Assembly: GCA_900551635.1 (NCBI GenBank)
Contig: URWQ01000004.1
Coordinates: forward strand, 1 to 20,086
Direction: 5' to 3'
From: an uncultured Collinsella sp.
Lineage (GTDB): Bacteria > Actinomycetota > Coriobacteriia > Coriobacteriales > Coriobacteriaceae
DNA: 20,086 nucleotides
Both the position numbers and the translations under genes were made by a program. Below, one piece after another: positions 13,507 to 20,086 of this stretch (position 1 is the stretch's first letter; every line of letters starts with the position of its first letter). Below the pieces are notes generated by a model. The model was given only the letters and a program-made list of their open reading frames with translations, was not told where the DNA came from and searched no databases.

Positions 13507-15012
13507 CTATTGAGGAAGCTCGATTTCGGCTTCCGACGGGATGCGGAAGTAGGTCTCGGTCCAGTCGGTGAGTTTGTGCTCGAGCTCGCGGGTGATGGCG
13601 CCGTCGAGCATGCGCCAGGTCCAGTTGCCGCCCAGCGTGGCAGGGGTGTTGATGCGCGCCTCGTTGTCCAAGTTGAGCAGGTCCTGCATGGTGTAGATGC
13701 ACGTGTCGCTCACGCTGGCGGCGATGGTGCGGTTGAGTGCATCTGCCATGGGTTCGCCGGCTTGCTGATGGGTGTACAGGGCTGCCTGCTCGCGCTGACG
13801 CGGGGTGGCCGTTCCCTCAAACCAACCGCGCGCCGTCTCGTTGTCGTGGGTGCCCACATAGGCGACGGTGTTGGCGATGTAGTTATGCGGCAGGTAGTAC
13901 GAGTTGGTGCCCTCAAAGGCAAACTGCAGGATCTTCATGCCGGGGAAGCCCGAGTTGTCGCGCATGTCGATGACGCCGGGGGTGAGGAAGCCCAGGTCCT
14001 CGGCGATGATGGGCAGCGTGCCGAGCTTTTCCTCGAGCGTCTTGAAGAACTTGAGGCCGGGACCCTGCGTCCACGAACCGTAGGACGAATCGGGCGAGGA
14101 GAACGGCACCTCCCAATAGGCCTCGAAGCCGCGGAAGTGATCCAGGCGGATGACGTCGTACATGTCGAGGGCGGCGCGAATGCGGCCCTCCCACCAGGAG
14201 AAGCCGTCGGACTCCATGGCGTCCCAGTCGTAGATGGGGTTGCCCCAGTACTGGCCGGTGGCCGAGAACTGGTCGGGCGGCGTGCCGGCGACGCTCACGG
14301 GATTGCCGGCGGCGTCGATCTTAAAGAGCTCAGGCGTCGCCCACATCTCGACGGAGTCACGCGAGACATAGATGGGCAGGTCGCCGATGATGAGAATGTC
14401 GCGCTCGTTGGCATAGGCCTTGAGGCGGCTCCACTGGCGATCGAAGAAGTACTGCGTCATCTGGTGGTAGAGCATACGCGCCGGATGGTCGGCGCAGACC
14501 TTGGCGGAAGCCTCGCCGCGGGTGCGGAGCTCCGCGGGCCACTCCCAAAACGCCTTGAGACCGCACTCCTCTTTGACGGTCATGAACTCACAGTAGGGGA
14601 TGAGCCAGTTCTCGTTGGCCTGGATAAAGTCATCGAAATCGGCCGGCTTGTCGGCAGCAAAGCGCTCAGCGGCGCGGTCGAGAATCTGACGGCGGCCGCC
14701 AAAGATAGCACCGTAGTCGACATTGCTGGGGTCGGATCCCAGATACACGCCATCGATATCGCGCTGCTCCAGATACCCTGCCTCGATAAGCTCGGCAAAG
14801 TCGATAAAGTTGGGGTTGCCTGCGCGGGCCGAGAACGACTGATAGGGCGAATCGCCATAGCTGGTCGTCGTAAGGGGCAGAATCTGCCAGTAATGTTGTT
14901 TGCACGAGGCGAGAAAATCGACGAAGTCGTAGGCATTCCAGCCAAAGCCGCCGATTCCGTATGGTCCGGGCAGAGATGAGACGGGCATGAGGACGCCGCT
15001 TGCACGCTCCAT
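13507..15012 (-). CDS. malQ: 4-alpha-glucanotransferase (amylomaltase)
   Basis: This GH77 enzyme transfers glucan segments between maltodextrins, releasing glucose. With the ATG at 15012 the protein has 501 residues. The catalytic nucleophile is Asp-291 in IRLDHFRGF, the acid/base is Glu-338 in IIAEDLGF, and the stabilising Asp-390 is in VGTHDNET. The N-terminal GVLMPVSSLPGPYGIGGFG segment is typical. The ATG at 15012 is preferred because GGTGAG lies 8 bases upstream. A longer frame from TTG at 15027 exists, with AAGAAGG too close for good spacing. It is the first gene of the operon with glgP. A TTGTTTAAACAT operator and a possible TACAAT -10 lie in the 15098-15122 leader. Confidence 0.95.
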   Translation of the reverse strand: MERASGVLMPVSSLPGPYGIGGFGWNAYDFVDFLASCKQHYWQILPLTTTSYGDSPYQSFSARAGNPNFIDFAELIEAGYLEQRDIDGVYLGSDPSNVDYGAIFGGRRQILDRAAERFAADKPADFDDFIQANENWLIPYCEFMTVKEECGLKAFWEWPAELRTRGEASAKVCADHPARMLYHQMTQYFFDRQWSRLKAYANERDILIIGDLPIYVSRDSVEMWATPELFKIDAAGNPVSVAGTPPDQFSATGQYWGNPIYDWDAMESDGFSWWEGRIRAALDMYDVIRLDHFRGFEAYWEVPFSSPDSSYGSWTQGPGLKFFKTLEEKLGTLPIIAEDLGFLTPGVIDMRDNSGFPGMKILQFAFEGTNSYYLPHNYIANTVAYVGTHDNETARGWFEGTATPRQREQAALYTHQQAGEPMADALNRTIAASVSDTCIYTMQDLLNLDNEARINTPATLGGNWTWRMLDGAITRELEHKLTDWTETYFRIPSEAEIELPQ

Positions 15013-15097
15013 GAATGCGCTCACCAACCTTCTTGTTGTGGGGTCGGCCTGCCGATGGGTGTGCAGTCCGCCTCCGATGTTCTGATTCGATACGCCT

Positions 15098-15122
15098 ATT
15101 GTAAAACATGTTGTTTAAACAT
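15098..15122 (-). promoter_or_regulatory. Putative malQ promoter -10 with TreR-like operator
   Basis: TTGTTTAAACAT at 15111-15122 matches the operator sites of the PTS and ABC units. On the minus strand TACAAT (15103-15098) is a plausible -10 directly downstream of it, so the operator would occupy the spacer. Flanking ACATG/CATGT extends the symmetry. No clear -35 box was found at ideal spacing. Confidence 0.55.
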
Positions 15123-15176
15123 GTACAGGCAAGATAAAAAAGTTGGTCGATTTTCGGCGAATGGTTACATGCCATG

Positions 15177-15210
15177 AAAAAAGCCCCGACCTCACAACGT
15201 GAGATCGGGC
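15177..15210 (-). terminator. Terminator of galE
   Basis: On the minus strand GCCCGATCTCAC and GTGAGGTCGGGGC form a strong stem with a short loop (15210-15183), followed by TTTTTT (15182-15177). Confidence 0.9.
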
Positions 15211-15233
15211 CAAGAGCGGTATGTAGGTTTTTG

Positions 15234-16295
15234 CTACTCGGCGTCGGCGAAGCCGTTGGGGTTGTGGCTCTGCCAGTTCCAGCTATCGCGGCACATGTCC
15301 GCGATGTCGTACTGGGCCTTCCAGCCCATCATGCGCTCGGCCTTGGAGGCATCGCACCAGTTGGCAGCGATGTCGCCGGCGCGGCGCTCGCGGATCACAT
15401 AGGGCAGCTCCTTGCCACAAGCCTTGGAGAAGGCGGCGACGACCTCGAGTACCGAGGTGCCGGTGCCGGTGCCCAGGTTAAAGATCTCGACGCCGGTTTT
15501 GCCGTTCATCCAGTTGAGGGCGGCAACGTGACCAGAGGCCAGATCGCACACGTGGATGTAGTCGCGCACGCCGGTGCCGTCGGGGGTGGGGTAGTCGTTG
15601 CCAAAGACCTGAACGGCCTCGAGCTTGCCCACGGCGACCTGGGCGACATAAGGCACCAGGTTGTTGGGGATGCCCTTGGGGTCCTCGCCGATCAGGCCCG
15701 ACGGATGAGCGCCAATGGGGTTGAAGTAACGGAGCAGCACGACGTCCCACTCGGGGTCGGCGGTGTGGACGTCCATAAGGATCTGCTCGATCATCCACTT
15801 GGTCCAACCATAGGGGTTGGTCGCGGGCTTCTTAGGATCCTCCTCGGTGACGGGCGGGTTGTCCGGGTCGCCGTAGACGGTCGAGGAGCTCGAGAAGATG
15901 ATGGACTTGCAGCCATGGTTGCGCATGACGTCGATGAGCACCAGGGTGTTCTCGATGTTGTTGTGATAGTACTCGACGGGCTTGCTCACCGACTCGCCGA
16001 CGGCCTTAAAGCCGGCAAAGTGGATGACGCGGTCGATCTGATGGGTATCGAAGATCTTGTTCATCGCATCGCGGTCGAGCACGTTGGCCTCGTAGAAGGT
16101 GAGGTTCTTGGCGGCCTCGTCGCCCACGATGGTCTTGACGCGGTCGACGGCGACGGCGCTGGAGTTGGAGAGATCATCGACGATGACGACCTGGTAGCCA
16201 CCCTCGAGCAGCTGAACGACGGTGTGCGAGCCGATAAAGCCGGCGCCACCGGTAACGAGGACGCAGGTGTCTTTGGGGTCGAGTGCTTTGGACAT
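15234..16295 (-). CDS. galE: UDP-glucose 4-epimerase
   Basis: The 353-residue extended short-chain dehydrogenase/reductase interconverts UDP-glucose and UDP-galactose using bound NAD. The NAD-binding motif GGAGFIG is at residues 16-22, FSSSSTVYG places the catalytic Ser/Thr, and Tyr-162 and Lys-166 are in NPYGWTKW. The segments RYFNPIGAHPSG and GTGVRDYIHVCDLASGH are diagnostic of GalE. Length is slightly above the usual ~338 owing to a short N-terminal extension. It is monocistronic, with its own terminator at 15177. It links glucose-1-P-derived UDP-glucose to galactose metabolism or surface glycans. It is divergent from the cell-wall hydrolase gene; the 266-bp region between them shows no confident promoter. 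Confidence 0.96.
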   Translation of the reverse strand: MSKALDPKDTCVLVTGGAGFIGSHTVVQLLEGGYQVVIVDDLSNSSAVAVDRVKTIVGDEAAKNLTFYEANVLDRDAMNKIFDTHQIDRVIHFAGFKAVGESVSKPVEYYHNNIENTLVLIDVMRNHGCKSIIFSSSSTVYGDPDNPPVTEEDPKKPATNPYGWTKWMIEQILMDVHTADPEWDVVLLRYFNPIGAHPSGLIGEDPKGIPNNLVPYVAQVAVGKLEAVQVFGNDYPTPDGTGVRDYIHVCDLASGHVAALNWMNGKTGVEIFNLGTGTGTSVLEVVAAFSKACGKELPYVIRERRAGDIAANWCDASKAERMMGWKAQYDIADMCRDSWNWQSHNPNGFADAE

Positions 16296-16500
16296 GTAGT
16301 CTCCTATCGAATCAGGAACACTTCTTCAGGGGAGTATAGCGCAGGCAGGGACGCCCAAATCGTGCGCGGCAGGAAAAGCAGAGGATTATGCTAACGTACT
16401 CATAACAGAGCTTGCGCACGCATAACCTGATCTTTGGCGCTCGCTTACGAGCCGCCGACCTTGCAGTTTCCTGCCGTTCGTGGAAATCGTTGGGACGCGC

Positions 16501-16564
16501 CATATGTACGCTAATATGTATGAGTTGAGCGACATATAAATAAGCATGTAACGGAGTACATATG
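16501..16564 (+). promoter_or_regulatory. Inverted repeat spanning the start codon of the cell-wall hydrolase gene
   Basis: CATATGTAC (16501-16509) is the exact reverse complement of GTACATATG (16556-16564), which contains the ATG. The 46 bp between them include AT-rich sequence (ACATATAAATAAG) and the RBS ACGGAG is next to the right arm. If the transcript includes both arms, pairing would cover the start codon. The arms could equally be a protein-binding site. Confidence 0.35.
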
Positions 16565-17767
16565 TCACCAAACAGCGATTCCATCCTTTCCCAGGAGCTC
16601 TCGCGCCGCACTGCCCTCAAGGCCCTGTTCGGCGCCGCTTCTGCGGCAGTTCTTTTTGGCCTGCCCGCTCGCGCCCATGCGGCGGAGGCTTCCAAAGAAA
16701 CCACCGATAAACTGAATGCCGCCCAGGCCCAGCTCGACGAGGTTCAGGCCCAGCTCGACAGCATCGCAAATGAGTATGCGGCGCTGGCCAACAAGAATGC
16801 CCAGACCCTCAACGACATCGAGAATGTCCAGGGCAAGATTGACGACACGCAGGCCCAGATCGATGAAAAGAAGGCTGAGCTCAAGAAGAAGCGCAACGAC
16901 CTTTCCGATCGCGTGGCCGCCAGCTACAAGTCCGGCGGCACGAACATCCTGTCGCTGCTGCTGGCCTCTGGCTCGTTTGAGGAACTCGTCGCCAACGCGC
17001 ATTACGTTGAGAAGATCAACAAGAGCGACCGCGATGCCATCGAGGATATCCAGACGATTCAGGCTGAGCTCGACACACAGAAGACCGAGCTCGAAGCACA
17101 AAAGGCCGACCTGGAGAAACTCAAGGACCAGCAAACGGCTCAGATGCAGGATATGCAGGCCAAGCAGCAAGAAGTCCAGACCGTGCTGAACGGTCTTTCC
17201 GACGATGTCAAGGAGCTCATGGCTCAGCGCGATTCCGAGATCCTCGCTGCCGCCCAGGCCGAGGAGGCTGCCAGGAAGGCCGCCGCTGCCGCGGCCGCCG
17301 CGAACAAGAACAATTCCTACTCGGGTGGTTCGAGCTCGGGTGGTGGATCGTATGCGCCGGGAACTCCGCAGCAGAATGCCGGCTCGGGCAAGCAGCAGGC
17401 CGTCGTCAACGCGTGCTACTCCACGCCTTCGCCGGGTCAGAACTGGTGCGCGGCGTGGGTTACCAATGTCTTCCGTAACGCCGGCGTTGGCTACTTTGGC
17501 GGCAACGCCTGCGACATGTTTAACGCCTGGTGCTATAGCTCCGACCGCTCGGCGCTGCAGGTGGGCATGATCGTGGCCGATTCCTCGCACAGCGGCACGG
17601 GTGCTCCGGGCCTTATCTACGGTCATGTGGGTATCTACGTTGGCGGCGGCATCGTTATGAGCAACGAGGGCGCCATTACGTCTAAGTCGCTCGATTCGTT
17701 TATTAGCTTCTATGGCACTGGCTCTGGCGTGCGTTGGGGCTGGCTCGGCGGTATTGCGCTGTCGTAA
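16562..17767 (+). CDS. Secreted coiled-coil CHAP-type cell-wall hydrolase (PcsB/RipC-like)
   Basis: The protein is 401 residues long. The signal peptide (about 1-40) contains SRRTALKALF, a Tat-like twin arginine, and a cleavage region near ARAHAAEA. Residues ~45-245 form a long heptad-rich coiled coil of the CwlO/PcsB N-terminal type, with an SGGTNILSLLLASGSFEELV break as in that family. A Ser/Gly/Asn linker (about 250-278) leads to the C-terminal catalytic domain, with Cys-296 in NWCAAWV and His-355 in YGHVGIYVGGG, which fits a CHAP/NlpC-like amidase or endopeptidase. Such proteins split peptidoglycan during division, and the coiled coil is usually controlled by FtsEX. ACGGAG precedes the ATG. 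The exact bond cleaved is unknown. Confidence 0.88.
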   Translation: MSPNSDSILSQELSRRTALKALFGAASAAVLFGLPARAHAAEASKETTDKLNAAQAQLDEVQAQLDSIANEYAALANKNAQTLNDIENVQGKIDDTQAQIDEKKAELKKKRNDLSDRVAASYKSGGTNILSLLLASGSFEELVANAHYVEKINKSDRDAIEDIQTIQAELDTQKTELEAQKADLEKLKDQQTAQMQDMQAKQQEVQTVLNGLSDDVKELMAQRDSEILAAAQAEEAARKAAAAAAAANKNNSYSGGSSSGGGSYAPGTPQQNAGSGKQQAVVNACYSTPSPGQNWCAAWVTNVFRNAGVGYFGGNACDMFNAWCYSSDRSALQVGMIVADSSHSGTGAPGLIYGHVGIYVGGGIVMSNEGAITSKSLDSFISFYGTGSGVRWGWLGGIALS

Positions 17768-17837
17768 CGGTGGTTTGAAGTAAGTTGGTCCGTCGCTGCC
17801 CGAAAGGCATTAGGTTGCCTGCTCGGACAGTCCTGCT

Positions 17838-17890
17838 CGCACGGAGAGCACATTAAGTGCTCTCCGGCTCGTGCGGAACTCGCGATTGAC
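17838..17890 (+). repeat. Dispersed structured hairpin repeat, copy 2
   Basis: The stem GGAGAGCAC (17843-17851)/GTGCTCTCC (17857-17865) closes the loop ATTAA. A basal CGCAC/GTGCG helix (17838-17842, 17871-17875) extends it, and the tail TCGTGCGGAACTCGCGAT is identical to copy 1. It lies 70 bp after the cell-wall hydrolase gene, and no T-run follows. Confidence 0.7.
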
Positions 17891-17938
17891 CAAACCCCGC
17901 GTCCCATCCCGGCGAGCCTCTGGCTAGTAACGACGATC

Positions 17939-17983
17939 AAAAAGCAACAAGGGGCTCCCCCGCTCATCAAACGGGAGAGCCCC
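17939..17983 (-). terminator. Terminator of the AbiE-like operon (left copy of duplicated hairpin)
   Basis: GGGGCTCCCCCG (17951-17962) pairs with CGGGAGAGCCCC (17972-17983). On the minus strand the stem is followed by TTGTTGCTTTTT. A near-copy in the same orientation lies at 19900-19931. Confidence 0.8.
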
Positions 17984-18009
17984 TCGCCATACATAACGAA
18001 TCAAGGCGC

Positions 18010-18777
18010 CTATAGGTAAACCTTTTCGAGAAACGATAATGTGTCCTGAAGACGCGCTCTCTCTTTACGATCGGTCTGCCGATTTACATAAGAAGAAAAG
18101 TCCGCAAAGAAGTCTCCGGCATCAGCCCTCATTTGCTCTATTAGCTCCAAGCGAGCCGAAGGCGACAACAAACCCGCAAGTCGAACAATATCCGAGCGAT
18201 GCTTTCGTCGATCTTTATCGTTGCAATGGCGCCCTTCTTCATAGCTCCTATTGATATCAATGTGCGCGCGCATCTTGAGGGGAATGATATGGAGCGCATC
18301 GAGCAACCTAATGCCCTCTACGTTCGTTGCGTTGTCGCGAATAAATTCGTAGTAGCCATCGTCAAGAATAATTGCCGAGAGACTTGATACGGCCCCGTCA
18401 AAGGAAAGAGGTGCCACTTCGCTCGTTTCATCTTCGAGCACAAAATCAGGATGTCGGGCAAATAGCTCAATTTGACCGGGATAGTCTAGGGCCCGCTTTG
18501 ATCCTTTGGGCAAGCAGAACCGATAGTAAGTACACTTTCCATCGCCGACCTTTCCAATCTCGTATCCAGCTGCTTTGATAAACGCCCACAACGCAGTGGC
18601 AAATTCAACGCCTTCCCCATCAACAATTACGACGACATCCAAATCTTCGGTAGCCCTGAATGAATCACCTTCGCTGTCAAATAGAACGCTGCAGGTCCCT
18701 CCACCAATAAGGACGTAACCACCTTTGCAGCTGCTCATGGCGTCGGCAAATCGCTCTATTCCCCTCACTTTTGGCAT
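18010..18777 (-). CDS. AbiEii-like nucleotidyltransferase (putative type IV toxin)
   Basis: The protein is 255 residues long. It has a nucleotidyltransferase fold start, YVLIGGGTCSVLF (21-33), and the metal-binding pair EDLDVVV (Asp-45, Asp-47). A helical part carries KMRAHIDINR and KHRSDIVRLAGLL (about 165-200), which resembles the AbiEii/PF08843 family. AbiEii toxins transfer nucleotides to RNA acceptor ends and act in abortive phage defence; whether this one is toxic is inference. The start overlaps the upstream gene by 13 bp and the RBS GGAGGAT lies inside it, so the pair is translationally coupled in the usual antitoxin-toxin order. Composition is clearly more AT-rich than the metabolic genes, suggesting horizontal acquisition. 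A housekeeping MNT-type nucleotidyltransferase is the main alternative. Confidence 0.75.
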   Translation of the reverse strand: MPKVRGIERFADAMSSCKGGYVLIGGGTCSVLFDSEGDSFRATEDLDVVVIVDGEGVEFATALWAFIKAAGYEIGKVGDGKCTYYRFCLPKGSKRALDYPGQIELFARHPDFVLEDETSEVAPLSFDGAVSSLSAIILDDGYYEFIRDNATNVEGIRLLDALHIIPLKMRAHIDINRSYEEGRHCNDKDRRKHRSDIVRLAGLLSPSARLELIEQMRADAGDFFADFSSYVNRQTDRKERARLQDTLSFLEKVYL

Positions 18778-19787
18778 ATCATCCTCCTGAGCTGTTCGAC
18801 CGCATCGAGCAGACGGTCATCTTTGTAATCCTCTTTTGCGCAGGCAACGTATAAGGAGAACGGGTCGACACATTGCAAACCTGTCGTGTCAAAACTAACA
18901 TCGGACGGCTCGTCCACGGGATACGACCAGACCTCAATCTCGATAGCAGCCGGTTCGTACCACTGGGCCTCCAGCCATTTGTCGCCCATATGCTCTTTTA
19001 AGGCCTCTAGCTGATACTTTTCGAGAGCAATGGTTGGGGCGGAACTGTCATGAGCAAGGTCGGACATATAGCTAAGGGCAGACACACCGGAAAGCAGCGC
19101 GTCAACGGCACGTAGCTCTGTTCTCTCGATAACCTTCTTGAGCCGGATTCGCTCTAAAACTGGCGTGCGAAGATAGTCCTCAAACCCATCCAGCAACGTC
19201 TCGGTCGACAACCCGGTGTCGCACAATATACGCTTTTTGCCGTCCCGCATAATCAACCCAGGAGCTATAGCGGCGATTTCCGAAAGATAGCCGCTGACGC
19301 TTGCCGCGCTTTTGCCACACAGACGCGCAAGGTCGCCGGCGGGGCAGTCAACCCATCGTCCCGCGATGAGATTTAGAACGATTCGTTGAGATTGGGGCGA
19401 AAGCGGGGCAGCGGGAGAAGCACCCAGCCCTTCATCGGAAATAATGGCTCCGATAAACGGCAGAAACGCATTTTGCTCATCTCGGATATATGCGATTCCC
19501 TCCGAAGAAAGCGCGTGCATAAAACCTAAATCCATAGCATCCCAGCAAATTGCCACCGGACGAGCATCTAACTTACGCACTGCATTGACGAGATTTCGCG
19601 CCGAAATGACACTGGGCGGTTCTTTTGGTTCCGCAACAATAAAACGGCCCTGCTCAGACATGCCGAGCCGTGCCAAGCGAAGCGAATACCGCTCGAGATA
19701 CATGCGAGGAATCTGCATCTCAACTGGCTCTGAATCGATGGCGAGCTCTAAAGAGAAGAGTCTTTTAGGGAGACAATTTAGCAGCAT
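18765..19787 (-). CDS. AbiEi-like winged-helix protein (putative antitoxin/regulator)
   Basis: The protein has 340 residues from the ATG at 19787, chosen because GGTGAG lies 5 bases upstream. A GTG two codons earlier (19793) is also open. The middle (about 128-190) shows a winged helix-turn-helix, with SQRIVLNLIAGRWVDCPAGD, then LARLCGKSAASVSGYLSEI as helix-turn-helix. The C-terminal part has no family I can name with certainty; it ends with DPFSLYVACAKEDYKDDRLLDA. Placement upstream of, and overlapping, an AbiEii-like nucleotidyltransferase is the reason for the antitoxin call. It probably autorepresses through the TTTCAG/CTGAAA symmetry at its own promoter. Like its partner it is AT-richer than the flanking metabolic genes. 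Confidence is high that it is a gene and moderate on function. Confidence 0.68.
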   Translation of the reverse strand: MLLNCLPKRLFSLELAIDSEPVEMQIPRMYLERYSLRLARLGMSEQGRFIVAEPKEPPSVISARNLVNAVRKLDARPVAICWDAMDLGFMHALSSEGIAYIRDEQNAFLPFIGAIISDEGLGASPAAPLSPQSQRIVLNLIAGRWVDCPAGDLARLCGKSAASVSGYLSEIAAIAPGLIMRDGKKRILCDTGLSTETLLDGFEDYLRTPVLERIRLKKVIERTELRAVDALLSGVSALSYMSDLAHDSSAPTIALEKYQLEALKEHMGDKWLEAQWYEPAAIEIEVWSYPVDEPSDVSFDTTGLQCVDPFSLYVACAKEDYKDDRLLDAVEQLRRMICQK

Positions 19788-19805
19788 GTCCACTCACCAT
19801 TTTCA

Positions 19806-19862
19806 TTTCAGTTACATTTTAGTATCTATCTGAAATTATACTGAATCGTATAAAACACTCAA
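19806..19862 (-). promoter_or_regulatory. Promoter and probable operator of the AbiE-like operon
   Basis: On the minus strand TTGAGT (19862-19857) and TATAAT (19840-19835) are separated by 16 bp, a good sigma-70-type promoter. TTTCAG (19806-19811) and CTGAAA (19830-19835) form an inverted repeat touching the -10, and another CTGAA lies 11 bp further at 19841, one helical turn away. This is consistent with autorepression by the winged-helix protein. Confidence 0.65.
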
Positions 19863-19899
19863 TCCCTAAAGTCATAAGAAACAGTCCAAAACGTAACAA

Positions 19900-19931
19900 G
19901 GGGCTCCCCCGTTCATCAACGGAGGAGCCCC
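19900..19931 (-). terminator. Right copy of duplicated hairpin (terminator-like)
   Basis: GGGGCTCCCCCG (19900-19911) pairs with CGGAGGAGCCCC (19920-19931). The flank AACAAGGGGCTCCCCCG and loop core TTCATCAA/CTCATCAA match the left copy at 17951. On the minus strand a weak CCCCTTGTTACG tail follows, so it may end a gene located beyond the window. Confidence 0.65.
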
Positions 19932-20053
19932 TACTCGTATCTATATATCAGCCCACCCGGCTCTCCAGACCAAAAAGCGAACGAGCAGAGCGACGTTTGC
20001 AAGCTGCAGGCCAAAACGCCACAAGGAAGAGGGCGCGCCGGGGGCTTTGGTCG

Positions 20054-20086
20054 ATCGCGAGTTCCGCACGAGCCGGAGAGCACTTA
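20054..20086 (-). repeat. Dispersed structured hairpin repeat, copy 3 (cut by window end)
   Basis: The reverse complement reads TAAGTGCTCTCCGGCTCG and continues through the conserved GTGCGGAACTCGCGAT tail, nearly identical to copy 2 but on the opposite strand. The left stem arm lies beyond the window. About 100 bp downstream in its own direction, CGCTTTTTGG and GGGCTGATAT (19954-19945) match segments at 114-137 after copy 1, so the element may be longer than the hairpin. Confidence 0.65.

Noticed and set aside
13510..14979. Long plus-strand open frame opposite malQ, and a similar one opposite the phosphorylase
   Set aside because: Both mirror well-identified enzymes with all catalytic residues on the minus strand. 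Antisense frames are frequent at this GC content.
16565..17626. A 353-codon minus-strand open frame opposite the coiled-coil hydrolase
   Set aside because: Its Leu/Val-rich repetitive sequence is what the antisense of a Gln/Glu/Lys/Ala coiled coil produces. There is no start-site support.

Overview
The window looks like chromosomal DNA from a GC-rich, gut-type actinobacterium of the Coriobacteriia, with Collinsella the best guess. This is an inference from base composition, a CwlM-type peptidoglycan-binding protein, and the carbohydrate-gene content. There is no rRNA or marker gene to prove it. Most genes form one maltose/maltodextrin utilisation region. A small AT-richer defence/toxin-antitoxin cassette sits at the right end.

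Layout. 1-360: a structured hairpin repeat (copy 1), an orphan tRNA T-arm-like fragment, and tRNA-Gln(UUG) on the minus strand with its terminator. 397-2466 (minus): a CwlM-like protein with two peptidoglycan-binding repeats and no recognisable amidase catalytic core, then a polyprenyl diphosphate synthase. 2583-5037 (minus): an alpha-glucoside (MalP/GlvC-type) PTS EIIC-EIIB protein fused to a Cof-type HAD phosphatase, interrupted by a one-base frameshift in EIIC. 5265-5984 (plus): the divergent GntR/TreR-like regulator. 6291-10656 (plus): a four-gene CUT1 sugar ABC importer (binding lipoprotein, two permeases, MsmK-type ATPase). 10657-11110: a convergent intergenic region with two terminators around three evenly spaced 57-bp palindromes. 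11111-15012 (minus): malQ then a glucan phosphorylase. 15234-16295 (minus): galE. 16562-17767 (plus): a PcsB-like coiled-coil CHAP cell-wall hydrolase. 17768-20086: an AbiE-like nucleotidyltransferase pair flanked by duplicated hairpins, with the outer hairpin repeats inverted relative to each other.

How it may work. The PTS gene, the ABC operon and the malQ-glgP operon all have a near-palindrome close to TTGTTTAAACAA upstream. It resembles the known TreR operator (TTGTATATACAA), so the TreR-like regulator at 5265 may coordinate all three units. Maltodextrins would enter by ABC and be processed by MalQ and phosphorylase. Maltose would enter by PTS as a phosphate ester, and the fused HAD domain could remove the phosphate so that free maltose joins the same pathway. 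No 6-phospho-alpha-glucosidase is seen nearby, which fits this idea but does not prove it.

The most novel-looking items are the EIICB-HAD fusion, the shared operator set, the 57-bp palindrome array, and the covarying hairpin repeat that brackets the AbiE-like cassette.
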